The notes under the pieces were generated by a model, which had not been told where the DNA came from, did no database searches, and was given only the letters and a program-made list of their open reading frames with translations. DNA of 64,000 nt, from positions 20,768,660-20,832,659 of the forward strand of contig CM060325.1 of NCBI GenBank assembly GCA_030674155.1. The letters are read 5' to 3'. Of the stretch, positions 11,533 through 22,392 are shown one piece after another. The DNA is from Stramonita haemastoma. Taxonomy: Eukaryota > Mollusca > Gastropoda > Neogastropoda > Muricidae. Both the position numbers and the translations under genes were made by a program. Position 1 is the stretch's first letter; each line of letters begins with the position of its first letter.

Positions 11533-11536
<4 letters not shown>

Positions 11537-11593
<57 letters not shown>

Positions 11594-11620
11594 CACCACA
11601 CACACACCACACACACACAC
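11537..11620. repeat. CA microsatellite
   Basis: (CA)n of about 55 bp followed by short interrupted CA blocks. Confidence 0.95.
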
Positions 11621-11947
11621 TTGTACATGAAATACTTGGGCCTTTGATTATGCAGAGACAGAACATGTCCTGCAAATATATCTTCTTACAGGTAACAAGA
11701 CATTTTAGCCTAGTACCATCTATATATTATTCTTCACATCTCTTGGAGAGAAAAAAAAAAGATCTTCCAGCAGAAACTTCACCAAGAATGAAATCAAACG
11801 CGCTGGTAAGGCTTTAAATACATGCTGAGTATGTTCTGTTTCTGCAATTTACTGTACACAGACATGAATGACAGAATCTTAAAGGGGCATAGATTTAAAT
11901 GATAGGCGTGGTGGTGGATGGTGGTGTGTGTGTGTGTTGCGCACGCC

Positions 11948-11961
11948 ACACACACACACAC

Positions 11962-12000
<39 letters not shown>

Positions 12001-12006
12001 ATGTAA

Positions 12007-12078
<72 letters not shown>
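11948..12078. repeat. CA microsatellite, two blocks
   Basis: Two long (CA)n runs separated by a short ATGTAAATATTA interruption; a TGTG run precedes them at 11924-11937. Confidence 0.95.
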
Positions 12079-12080
<2 letters not shown>

Positions 12081-13001
12081 GAAATGAGGCCTCATAGGCG
12101 TACAAATAAGTTAGGCTAACCTGGAAAACAGCAAGAAAGCATAACCTTTAATTCACCAGATTCAACAAGTTAGGACTTCCACAATTTTTCAGGCACATAG
12201 TGATTCGAGCCTAGTATTAGGCCTTTGTCACAACCCTATACATGTAACAATAGAAGTTGCTGTTCTTGTTTGATACCTAAGTAACTACTGTTTTAAATGC
12301 CGGTTATTTAATGGGTTATATTACAATTACATAGCCTGCAGCTAATAACTTAATGTTAAAAAATGTTGATTATTGAAGGTTATGGTTTTCGATTTTTTTT
12401 CTCGGTTTTTTTTTTCTTCACCATCTTCATACTATTGTCACAGATTAATTTATTTTGACAAATTGATGTCATCACACAATTCAATGTCTGGCCATGTGAT
12501 TTTGTATGAAGACCTGTTTTATGGATTTGCCTTGCAAACTTCTCTGATTGAAGGTGTGTTTTATGTGCAGGGTTTGCCTTCTTTCAGACTGTGTGTATAA
12601 TTTAGATGTGTGTTTGTCCATCTTTTCATAGTGCTAGATTTGCTCTGTCATCTTATTGTGGAGTGATGTGTTTGTGTCATTACTATTAAAAAAAATGTGC
12701 CGTTTACATCAGGAAAGTATGTGTACTGAGAGTCATACTTTTAAAGCCAGATAGCACTTTTTGAAAGTGTTATTTGCATTGGGCTGTATTATCCTAGTAT
12801 CTTTCTTTCTTTCTGGGTTTTCTTTAGTGTTTATGTCCTTCCATTCTCTCTCATGCTTTCCTCTCTCTCTTGTTACTAACTTGGTTTAAGTTTAGGTTGA
12901 GTGGTTTGTTGAAACAAAGTCTTTTCAAAAGTTATTATCATATTGCTTCCTATAAAGGAACATCTATATAACTTTTTGCTGAGCCCTAAGGTTTTTATGA
13001 A

Positions 13002-13009
13002 CACACACA

Positions 13010-13070
<61 letters not shown>
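13002..13070. repeat. CA microsatellite
   Basis: About 34 CA units with one A interruption near the 5' side. Confidence 0.95.
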
Positions 13071-13071
<1 letters not shown>

Positions 13072-13892
13072 AAAACCAAACACTCTTAAGGGGTACAGCA
13101 AACAAAAATAATGAATGGGTTTTAAAAACGTCAAGGCATGGAAAAGATATATAAGTGAATTTATTTGTTACTTTCGTTGTGGTTGCCTTTTTCTTAGTTT
13201 ATTAATTTGGGGTAGAATAGGTTTATTTAGTTTGTTTGGGTTTTTTCCCCCAAGCCCCTTCCTTGTAACAGAAAAGCTTACCCTGAATAAGTTTGTTCAT
13301 TCAAGAACTCAGCCATTTTTATTACTCTTGGGCTCAGGAGCCGTACACATGTTCGCATGTCTGCCTTATTTTGACATTACTTGTTTGGGTCAGAAAATTT
13401 GCAGGTGTATTCAGTATTGTTCTAGCCATTTCAGTAAGCAGTTAAATTGTACGTTTAGTCTGGATCGATGATCTATGACGCAGTATCTTCAGCATGCATA
13501 TTTGCATTTGTACATGCAAAATCAATATGTGTGTGAGCAGTTGACGTTATAATTGTTGCTGCTGCTGTTGAACTTTTTTTTCTAGCTTCACACCCTACAG
13601 GTTCACTCAAAAATCACTGTGAGACTGTAAGCACACACTGCACTACATGAGAGACTTGTGTGTGAGGCTGTTCTCATGAACCTGGGCAGCCCTACTCCCG
13701 ACTTCAGAAGATTACTTTTCTCCTATAACAGAGAGTGCAGGTCATTGTGCTAAGAGTTTGTCATGGTTGAACGCCAATCTCAACAGAGCATTTTCAAAGC
13801 AGAACATTTCTGATAAGAGCTTTGGCACTTTGCTAACGTCCAAAAATGACTAAGGATTTAGTCAGGGCCAACGCGGGGCATTTTTTTTTTTT

Positions 13893-14324
13893 AATTCTTA
13901 AAATAATGGAAGAAGCACTCATGTGCATTATTTTACATCCAGTCCCCGTGTGGATGCAGTTTTGTAAATTTTGTCATCTGCTCCACACAATGGCCTAGGC
14001 TACTCTTTTAAAAAGCGGAACAGGAATATTAGATGTAAGACCTTAAATCCTTTTTTTTTTTTTTTGAAAAGGACGAAAATGATAACCTTGGACAAACGCC
14101 TCCTTAAAAACCCTTGAAAGGCAATGCTTGTCTATTGAAAGCATTCATTGATTGTTTGTTGTGAGGGTCGAGTGCAAGCGCTTTGATTTGTTTTTACAAG
14201 ATATAGCGCTATATAAATTCCATGTATTATTATTATTTAACAGGATTTAACGTGTGTGCCGGATGCTTTGTGTGCGTTCCCTCACCGGCCTCGGTTTATA
14301 GTCTCATCCGAAACAGGCCTACAT
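13893..14324 (-). mobile_element. SINE family A, interrupted by a later insertion
   Basis: On the plus strand, 13893-14024 carries the SINE tail and body (AATGGA-GAAGCACTC, TTTACATCCAGTCCCC, TGGCCTA, GCGGAACAGG) and 14239-14324 resumes exactly where it broke (AACAGGATTTAACGTGTG through TTTATAGTCTCATCCG). The break is filled by 14025-14238. The six bases AACAGG occur on both sides and look like a target-site duplication. Confidence 0.8.
14025..14238 (+). mobile_element. Short LINE-type 3' end inserted in the SINE
   Basis: The inserted segment ends with GCAAGCGCTTTGATTTGTTT, a TATAGCGCTATATAAATTCCA block and a (ATT)n tail. The same 3' end occurs after a reverse-transcriptase ORF at 34530-34600, so this is a strongly 5'-truncated copy or a SINE sharing that LINE tail. 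It is flanked by AACAGG at 14019-14024 and 14239-14244. Confidence 0.75.
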
Positions 14325-14625
14325 TTGCACACATGTTGATCTAGCAATCTTTGGAAATACTCGCCCACAGTCCACCATATGTATATCAAAGGTATTTGCC
14401 CAATGCAAAGAAAGCCATAAAATTCAACAACAGCGGCAACAACAACAACAACAACAGAGTCTATGTAAAGTTCACCATCACCTATTCTCTGATCCTCGCT
14501 CATTTTCCCCGACCTGTACAGAAGTAGTTGCATTTATTAAACAGAAAATATAGGTATGTGTGATTTTCTTTCCGTTTTAAACGGAATTCCAATTTCGTAT
14601 GGGCGATTTCCGGAATTTTTTTTAT

Positions 14626-14751
14626 AGGAATATTAGATGTAAGACCTTAAATCCTTTTTTTTTTTTTTTTGAAAAGGACGAAAATGATAACCTTGGACAA
14701 ACGCCTCCTTAAAAACCCTTGAAAGGCAATGCTTGTCTATTGAAAGCATTC
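14626..14751 (+). repeat. Second copy of the 125-bp unit at 14022-14146
   Basis: Near-identical to 14022-14146 (AGGAATATTAGATGTAAGAC, a poly-T run, GGACGAAAATGATAACCTTG, ending TGAAAGCATTC) but without the LINE tail that follows the first copy. Confidence 0.9.
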
Positions 14752-14893
14752 TCATTAGTGATGATCGGAAAAAATAAACAAAGGTTCAAATGAATGCAAG
14801 TGTGTGGACAAAACGAATAAGGAAATACAGTCAACAGTCTTCTTCGCTTCACTTCACCTGTCCCGTAGTCCTGTGGATCTTAGGGGCACAACT

Positions 14894-14952
14894 GAAGATT
14901 TTGCAACCAGCTTCCTCCACTCCTCACGGAGGAAGCTGGTTGCAAAATCTTC
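14894..14952. repeat. Perfect 25-bp inverted repeat with 9-nt loop
   Basis: Left arm 14894-14918 (GAAGATTTTGCAACCAGC...) is exactly complementary to right arm 14928-14952, with loop 14919-14927. The left arm is part of a dispersed repeat end also seen at about 41240-41275 (CACTGAAGATTTTGCAACC). Confidence 0.95.
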
Positions 14953-15538
14953 AAGGGAGGTAAAAAACAAACCAAAAAAATATTTGGCGCATGCGCATTA
15001 AGTCTCCGGAAGTCTATCGATTGCCAAGGGTTGGATGACTTTCTGCCATTCAGGGTTCATACAAAGCAAGGCAAAAACTGTCCATTGAATCTTGTGTAAC
15101 AGACGAGAGCAGAGCTCGCAGGCTATAATAACGAAGTAACATTAATCATTGGAAGCTGAAGCCAACTTCCAAGAGCAGATATGACACGTTTTTTTTATTC
15201 AAATTGCTACAGTGTCTGTCGTTACGTTTACAGTCTTTCCACACATAGTGTAAATGAAGACTAGCTAAAAGATTTATGGTGATAATTTGTCCAGTTTTTT
15301 TTAATAAAAAGCTTCAGCTTCAGGGGCCACAACCCGCTGACCCCTTGCTTTTTACACCGAGGAAGGTAGGGCGGGGGAGGGGCAAACTTAAATAGGAATA
15401 TAAAGAATTGTTCTTCTTTCGTTTCTGCCATTTTAAACAATATTTTCTCTTCTCTTATCATGGTAATATTCGAAGGGATTTGGGGTGGGGGTGGGGGGTA
15501 TGTTTTAAAAAATGTTCTTGGTGTTATTTTTCTCTGAG

Positions 15539-15540
<2 letters not shown>

Positions 15541-15619
<79 letters not shown>
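15541..15619. repeat. AT microsatellite
   Basis: (AT)n of about 79 bp, followed after 90 bp by a second AT tract at 15711-15794. Confidence 0.95.
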
Positions 15620-15621
<2 letters not shown>

Positions 15622-15710
15622 GGGGGGAAGGGGGAGGAGGAGTGTAGGTTTAAAAATGTTGTGTTTAGTTTTTTCTCTCTCTGTGAATTATAGATCTGGA
15701 ATTTTATTTA

Positions 15711-15725
15711 TATATATATATATAC

Positions 15726-15794
<69 letters not shown>
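15711..15794. repeat. AT microsatellite
   Basis: (TA)n with one CAT interruption near its start. Confidence 0.95.
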
Positions 15795-15798
<4 letters not shown>

Positions 15799-16036
15799 CG
15801 ACATCTATGGTGTAGCTGCTGTGAACTCAGTGTGTAAATAGTATGACTGTTAATGGTATCTGTTGAGAACGATAATTTTGTTTTTGGTTTGATGTTACCT
15901 TTAAAATAGAGTGCACTAATCAAATTGCCAGACTGTAGCATTTCAGTCTGTCCAGATTGAAATGTCCTTATTTGGAATATATATCTCTGAAATGTTCTTT
16001 ATTTGGAATATTAATCAGCCTCCTCTGTCTGTCTGT

Positions 16037-16107
16037 AGCTCTCTCTCTCTCTCTCTCTCTCCTCTCTCTCCTCTCTCTCTCATCTCTTCTCTCTCTCTCA
16101 CTCTCTC

Positions 16108-16179
<72 letters not shown>
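16037..16179. repeat. CT microsatellite
   Basis: (CT)n with single-base CC interruptions. Confidence 0.95.
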
Positions 16180-16357
16180 GATTGTTGGGGTTTTGTCCCA
16201 TAACATATTAAATTGTCAGCCTGTGTTATGTAACTATCTCCTGCTGATTTTGTTTTTATTCGGGTTTTTTTTATGTGAAGTGTTAGCCTTTACCTTAGAA
16301 CGAGTGGTAGTGCAAATATTTGTGCGTTTCTGTGTACACGCTCGGAGAGGCATACAT

Positions 16358-16361
<4 letters not shown>

Positions 16362-16430
<69 letters not shown>
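16362..16430. repeat. GA microsatellite
   Basis: About 34 GA units. Confidence 0.95.
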
Positions 16431-16436
<6 letters not shown>

Positions 16437-16609
16437 CATTGTAACCACATGTTCTTTAGATGTGACCTATTATCGTTTCAGTTTGATACAAGTCACAAAC
16501 TGGTATTTCTTGTGTGGAAGACTTCGAATCAGTGTTCAACTTGTTTGTAGTAACAGAGAAATGAAAATAAATTTATATATCTCAGTTGAATTATGTGTGT
16601 GTATCAATT

Positions 16610-16657
<48 letters not shown>

Positions 16658-16738
16658 CTCGCGCTCGCGCTCGCGCTCGCGCGCGCGTGCGTGCGTGTGC
16701 GTGTGTGTGTGTGTTACCGCGTGGAAACGTGTCTGCGA

Positions 16739-16832
16739 TTAATAAGTCCTTTGGATGAGACTTTAAACCGAGGGCCCGTGTGGGAACACATGCAAAACAT
16801 TTTGCACACACACGCAGACACACACGGGGTCC
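16739..16832 (+). mobile_element. SINE family A, internal fragment
   Basis: TTTGGATGAGACTTTAAACCG and GTGTGGGAACACATGCAAAACA match the middle of the full copy at 37347-37720. The 3' end is lost into CA and T-rich DNA. Confidence 0.65.
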
Positions 16833-16857
16833 ATTCATGTGTTTATTTTTATTCAGC

Positions 16858-16888
<31 letters not shown>

Positions 16889-17284
16889 GTCTGCTTGTTT
16901 TCTGTTTTGTTTTTGGTTTAGTCTTGGGGTTATGTTTAAGGGTTTGTTTGTTTTTTTTTGGGGGGGTGAGGGGGGCACTGGTTGTTTTGGGGTGGGTTTT
17001 TTTTATATTCTTTGGTTTGTTTGGTTTTTTGTTGACATGTGGTTGGTTGTTTTTTGTTGAGGTTTTTTTTTTTTTTTTGGGGGGGGTGAGGGTGGAGGGG
17101 AGCTGGGGCTTTTCTGGTGAAGAAGAAAGTGTCTGTTGGCCTAGGGGTGGAGGGGTGGGTGGTTCCGGAGAATGTGCAATGTGCATGAACTCCACACAGT
17201 CCATGGAAAGCGTGCTAAAGTCAGCAGCAATGCTCAGCTATTTTCTGATTGGTGGACTGAGCAATTTACCTAGGATAAATTAAT
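16833..17284. other. T/G-rich gene-free stretch
   Basis: Homopolymer T runs and GGGGTG blocks; nothing coding or recognisable. Confidence 0.5.
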
Positions 17285-17738
17285 GTAAATATGATGATGA
17301 TGATAATAATAATAAATGGAACTTATACCGCGCAGTCTAATTTAGGCTTGGGTGCAATAATGATAATAAACATACTGCACGACACTGTCCAGGGTTGGAA
17401 GAAAGAAAAAGAGGCAGACCAAGGAAGAGATGGGAGGACAACACCAGCGAATGGACAGGCCTAGAACTCAACCAAGTTTTGAGAAAGGCAGAACAGGGAG
17501 AGGAATGGAGGGAACTGGTTGTCAAGTCTTCACGGGTGCCCCCACAGTTGCCAGACTAAGGGAGAGATAGATAGATCTAATTTAGCCATGGGTGTAATAA
17601 TGATGATAATAATAAGTGGAATTTATACAGTGGTACCTAATTCAGGCATGGGTGTAATAATGGTGATAATAATAAGAAATGTAATTTATAAGGCTCTAAT
17701 TGAGGCATGGATTGTAACTACTACTACTACTACTACTA

Positions 17739-17779
<41 letters not shown>

Positions 17780-18285
17780 ATAATAATAAATAATAAATAG
17801 AATTGCGATATCTAATTTAGGTATGGATGTAATAATGGTAATGATAATAATAAATGGAATTTATATAGGCCTAGTCACTATTTAATTTAGGTATGGGTGT
17901 AATAATGATAATAATAATAATAATAATGAATGGAACTTTTATAACGATATCTAATTTTAGCACGAACGTAATAATGATAATGATAATAATAAATGGAATT
18001 TACAAAAAGTGGTATCTTATTCAGGCATGGGTGTAATAATAATAATAATAATAATAATAAAAATATTAATAATGATATAATATAATAATAATGATGATGA
18101 TGATTGGAATTTATCAAGTCGTATGGAATTCAGGCATGGATGTAATAATGATAATAATCAATGGAATTTATATAGTGCTATCTAATTCAGGCATGGGAGT
18201 AGGAGGAGGAGTAGTAGTAGTAGTAGTAGTAGTAATGGAATTTTTATAACGATATCTAATTTAGGCATGGGTGTAATAATAAATC
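17285..18285 (+). repeat. Degenerate 60-70-bp repeat array rich in ATA and CTA triplets
   Basis: Repeated phrase TCTAATTTAGGCATGGGTGT followed by AATAATGATAATAATAA-ATGGAATTTATA. About ten to twelve diverged units, interrupted by the LINE fragment 17378-17559 and by (ACT)n at about 17720-17778 and (GTA)n at about 18212-18235. It probably grew from a retrotransposon 3' tail (inference). Confidence 0.8.
17378..17559 (+). pseudogene. C-terminal fragment of a non-LTR retrotransposon ORF
   Basis: An open frame reads CPGLEERKRGRPRKRWEDNT, then SEWTGLELNQVLRKAEQGEE and WRELVVKSSRVPPQLPD, and stops at TAA 17557-17559. The RGRPRKRW-D-EWTG-L...R.A.....WR.LV order is the usual C-terminal tail of many animal non-LTR retrotransposon polyproteins. 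No RT domain is present, so it is 5'-truncated. It is followed by the repeat array 17565-18285. Confidence 0.75.
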
Positions 18286-18640
18286 CCAGATGGATGACCC
18301 TAGCTCGAAGCCTGCTTCAAATGTTACCAGGATGGCCCTTGACTGGAATCCACAATGCAAGGGAAGTGGGCAGACCTGGCTCAGAAGCATCGAAACAGAG
18401 GCAAAGGCAGCGGGAATGACGTGGGCCGAACAGAGAAGGATCTCCCCGATACTGAGTCTGTAGGAGCTATGTTGTTGCGGCCCCATGTTCCACAAGGTAA
18501 GTGGACAGACCTAGCCCAGAAGCATCGAAACAGAGGCAAAGGCAGCAGGAATGACGCAGGCCGAAGTGAAGATCTCCCGGAAACTGAGTCTGTTGGAACT
18601 ATGCTGGTGCACCCCTTGTTCCCCAAAGTATTCATACACA
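18286..18640 (+). pseudogene. C-terminal non-LTR retrotransposon fragment, internally duplicated
   Basis: A frame reads SNVTRMALDWNPQCKGSGQT then WLRSIETEAKAAGMTWAEQR, the characteristic last residues of another animal LINE lineage (ALDWNPQ...TW.R....E....G.TW.E). The segment from about 18357 to 18490 is repeated from about 18497 to 18625 with changes, giving a second KWTDLAQKHRN-type copy in another frame. Confidence 0.7.
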
Positions 18641-18718
18641 TACATGTAGATAATAGGCCTATGCATACGGCAAATTAACCCCACGAAGTTTCCCCAATTC
18701 TAGAATGTTCTGGGCCAA

Positions 18719-20025
18719 TGTGATTAGTGACGTCACACAACCACGTGACGTCCACCTTGACTTCCGTTGTCAGTGGATGGGCTAAGCTAGGCCTAGCCCT
18801 AAGGCTGCGGCCATAGTAAACCCGGCATTTTGACGCTGTCAATTTTGCCGGGGGGGTGAAAAATGCTGCCCGGCTAAATTACTCTGTGGCGTCACTGATG
18901 ACGGCTGTGCGTGGTCATAGTAGAGCCCACCCGGCTGGGGTTTTTTAATGTGGTTTTGACGTTCCAGCAACACACGTGGGTTTGCCGGGTTGAGGGGTTG
19001 ACAGAAAGGAAAATAATCAAGAAAAACTTTATGGTGCTTCAAAAATTCTGACTACACAAACTAGGTAAATTGACCCTTCCCGATTACATTCCAGTGGTTT
19101 TGATAAAAGTTTTGTGGGGGGGATTTTACTTTTTATGTCGAACTATTTTCTGTCCACACTGAGTATCAGACACGGCAGCTGTCAAAGAGACCACCGTAAA
19201 ACAACCGGATGGGCCGGGTTTACTATGGCCGTAGCCTAAGGCTTCATTCAGCTGAGAGACAGCCAGCAGAGAAGACTTGTGTGAATTGGAGAACACTGGA
19301 TCATCAAGGCAAAGTTAAATAGTGCTTTCATTTGTTTATTGGTTTTTTGTTGATGTTTTTAAACTGCTATGAATATCTGTCATCTGAAGTTAAAAAGAAA
19401 AGTGAACTTAATATTTCACAACTTTACCTAATCTTTGTATCAGAACTTGACAGGACTCAGATTAATATGAAGAAGAAAAAAAAGGCCAGTGGGGTTTTGG
19501 GGTGTTAGTCTTTGAGACTAAAATAGGTTTTGCTTTGATTTTTTCTCTCTAAAAAAAAAAGCCTCCCTTAAATCAGGCTATTAATGGGATTTTTTCAGCT
19601 GAATATTCTTTTTGTTTTGTTGTTTATAATCATATAGATCTATCCATACTCTCTCTGCCCAAGGCCAGTCAAAATGGCGATGGGGTCAAAATGGCATCTC
19701 TCGTACCTGAACTGCTTCGTACAGTGACTAGGCAGACTCATTGTCCCTTTAGCCTTGCTTTGCAGCTGTGTTAGGCTAAGCATCTCCCAACTTTTTATTT
19801 TCTGCAGGGAGTAGATGCTTTGTGATTTTTTAACCATTTTTTCATCAATTGTGGTTTGTAGTCGACCAAAAAAAACACAACGAAACATGTTGACAAAATG
19901 TAATTAGCCCATTTGTGCCATTTGTAGATGAAATTGCCCACATGAACGATGAACAGGTGGCAGTAGGTCCCTTAAAAAATTGTCATGTGTCCTAGGCCTA
20001 ACACGATTTTGTTCAGTGTTCATGT
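18719..20025 (+). repeat. Segmental direct duplication, copy A
   Basis: Shares with copy B (24205-25845) the start CAGTGACGTCACACAACCAC or close variant, CCACCTTGACTTCCGTTGTC, a CATCAAGGCAAAG(G)TAAAT block, CTATGAATATCTGTCATCTG, CTGTGTTAGGCTA-GCAT and GAAATTGCCCACATGAACGA, in the same order and orientation. Copy A is interrupted by a 432-bp MITE that copy B lacks. No gene is evident. Confidence 0.85.
18804..19235. mobile_element. 432-bp MITE with about 24-bp terminal inverted repeats
   Basis: The left end GCTGCGGCCATAGTAAACCC and the right end are inverted repeats (right end reversed: GCTACGGCCATAGTAAACCC). Both sides carry CTAAG (18799-18803 and 19236-19240) as a 5-bp target duplication. 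The paralogous position in copy B of the duplication is empty, confirming the boundaries. No coding capacity; superfamily not assigned. Confidence 0.85.
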
Positions 20026-20047
20026 CGGCACATTTTGAAGGGACTTG

Positions 20048-20176
20048 TTTAAGTTAAGTTAAAGTCTGTCCCGAGCCTAAGGCTCATCAGGCCGGTGCTT
20101 ATCCCGGTTTCTGTGGCGTTAAGCGACTGAGAGTCATAGACTCCCCCCTGGATAGGACGCCAGTCTATCGCAGGGT
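20048..20176 (-). mobile_element. SINE-like fragment
   Basis: Contains GGACGCCAGTCTATCGCAGGGTTAA, whose complement (GGTTAACCCTGCGATAGACTGG, shown in two parts) forms the 3' end of the SINE at 38650-38834. Hence a body/tail piece of SINE family C, opposite orientation. Confidence 0.6.
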
Positions 20177-20206
20177 TAAGGGACTTGTTTGTATACAGTT
20201 ATACCT

Positions 20207-20209
<3 letters not shown>

Positions 20210-20269
<60 letters not shown>

Positions 20270-20434
20270 GTGTGTGTGTGTGCCTGTGTGTGTGAGAATA
20301 TGTGTGTGTGAGAGTGTGTGTATTTGTGAGTGTGAGAATGTGTATGTGTGTGTGCGCCTGCGTGCATGCATGCCTGTGTCTGTGTGTTGGGGAGAGGCCG
20401 CACACTGTGTGTGTGAGAAAGGAGAGGGGGGTAA

Positions 20435-20468
<34 letters not shown>

Positions 20469-20531
20469 AGGGAGAGACAGAGGGGGGAGGAGAGAGAGGG
20501 GGGAGAGGGAGAGAGAGTTGTGTGTGTTTGA

Positions 20532-20579
<48 letters not shown>

Positions 20580-20640
20580 CTGTGTCTGTGAGAGAGAGAG
20601 AGACAGACATAGAGAAAGAGACAAAACACAGACAGACAGA
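20210..20640. repeat. GA and TG compound microsatellite
   Basis: (GA)n at 20213-20267, TG-rich stretch to about 20360, further GA/GGGA blocks to 20640. Overlapping Leu/Ser, His/Thr and Arg/Glu frames are artefacts. Confidence 0.9.
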
Positions 20641-21117
20641 AAGAGAGGATGGTAGGCCTGCTGGTTGTTATGTAAACATTGCTCTCTGACAGCACACACA
20701 GCTGAATGTACCTAGGCCTAGTGATGACTCATGATATAAAGCAGCGAAGGGAGATAATCAGCATGGAAGAGTTAATTCCCTTGTTTGACTAGTTTTCTGG
20801 GTTTCATTTTTTTCTCATCCTTTTTTTTAGAGGGTGTTTCTTTTCACAGATTTCTGCAAATTCAAAGAGATGTACCATGTCAAATCTCTCATGGCCTTTT
20901 GCTTGATTCAACAGGACTATAAAGGACTTTTTAGCATTTAAAAGGACCTGATGATATTTTAAAAGGTCCTATTTGCTGAATCAAAGGACTGAGAAGGGCT
21001 TTTAATTCACATCACAATTATAAGTACTTTTAAAGGACCCTAGGAATCCTGACTGGAAACTACTCGTAATATTTTCAACAGCAGAATAATAAGTTTGGCA
21101 CAGAGAAGCAAACTCAC

Positions 21118-21472
21118 CTGGTGTTTCAAAAGTAGTTCTGTAATTTGGTGCTGGCCTCTCCAAGCAGCAACGTGAAGGGGTGCACACAATTTTTTCTTAC
21201 TGTCATACAGACACAGGTTGTAGTCTGCACCAAAAGAATCCACTGCAGAGTTTACAAGTTCACTAATTGCTGCCACACGTGCCCAAGCTCTCGGAGTAAT
21301 GTCGTCATCATCACTGTACTCGTGTCCATCATCATCAGTGCCTTTGATAAACTGAATAAGCCTCTTTTGCTGAAGGATGGCCTGTGCCTTGGCCTCTGGC
21401 TCCTCTGCTTGCTTTCTTCCCTGGATGAATTTTAAAAAAGAATTCTCTCCCTCCGGGTCCGAAACCCTCCAT
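21118..21472 (-). pseudogene. Duplicated first coding exon of the ankyrin/SOCS-box gene
   Basis: On the minus strand it contains KQAEEPEAKAQAILQQKRLI, QFIKGTDD, ITPRAWARVAAISELV, ADYNLCLYDSKKKLC and PLHVAAWRGQHQITELLLKH, ending at a donor CAG/GTGAGTTTGC. It lacks nearly all of the Asp-rich repeat of the intact exon (29317-29929) and has an early frame break: the ATG frame reads MEGFGPGGREFFF and leaves the conserved frame, which is open only upstream as RWRVSDPEGENSFLKF. No downstream exons are found on this strand, so it is a pseudogene fragment. Confidence 0.85.
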
Positions 21473-22284
21473 CTCTGAAACCAGATAATCACAGTTTTGG
21501 TGGTTACGAATCTTCAATGTGAATGATTTTTGGTTTTATTTTACAGAAAACTAAGCAAGCAGCTCTCCGGTTTTACAATCACCTGAATAACAGTTTAATT
21601 TTTTTTTTCATTTGAAACCCCCCTCCACTAACTTTGGACACAAGCAAACTGACCCGAGTTACCAGTGTGTGTTTTACAAGCTGTCACCCTGTCTGGAAAC
21701 ATTGTCGGAGAAACGGGGAGTGCAACAGCCAAGAACCAAAACTGTCTGAAGTGTGTGGGTCTTATCACGTTATTACAGTGGGGTTGCTTTTTTTTATAGT
21801 TTTTTTTCTTAAAGGCAAGACACATGAGGTATTCTGTCCACCTTCTTTGCAGATCATTCTGAGGGAGGTTACTGACAGAATACTCCCAAACAAAACGGTC
21901 AGCAGGTGACCAGCCACTGTTTCACCTTCGGTCTCCTCACACTAGCACCCTTGCCAGGCTGCATCAGCTGTAGATTCAGAGCAGGATGTCCTGGCCTGAG
22001 GCAAAGTACTTGTAGTAACTACTTTAGTATCTTAAAACAAATCATACGGGCTTCAAGTACAAGCATAATATATCTTATTTCAATAATAAGTGAAGTTTAA
22101 TTAGATGGCATGATATACTATAAATCAGTGCCAGAATCCCAGACAAACCATTAAAAAAACAAAAAACTCCACCATAAACAGCTATAACCATTCATATTCA
22201 CTCACACGTGCAGACACGATCACACTCATGAGGGTGCACGCCCATGCACGCACACGCCCATGCACGCACGCACCCACGCACGCC

Positions 22285-22340
<56 letters not shown>

Positions 22341-22392
22341 CACTTGCCCCAAGGCTCTGTATTAGCTCCAGTTTAATTTAACAAATTGTTAC

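Larger units (their letters stand above)
8761..13890. other. Long gene-free stretch
   Basis: AT-rich DNA with no supported coding region on either strand. Microsatellites: TG 9972-10039, CA about 11537-11620, CA 11948-12078 (two blocks split by ATGTAAATATT), CA about 13002-13070. The rest shows no recognisable repeat family or exon. Part of 8761-9900 could be extended 3' UTR. Confidence 0.5.
14953..16738. other. Microsatellite-dense gene-free stretch
   Basis: No coding region. It holds a short degraded relic of the GC-rich motif seen at 59580-59665 (CTTCAGCTTCAGGGG at about 15311), AT tracts 15541-15619 and 15711-15794, a CT tract 16037-16179, a GA tract 16362-16430, and a GT/GCTC alternating purine-pyrimidine tract 16612-16715. 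Confidence 0.6.

Noticed and set aside
15962..16437. Leu/Ser and Arg/Glu frames over CT/GA tracts
   Set aside because: Low-complexity dinucleotide repeats; no conserved sequence on either side.
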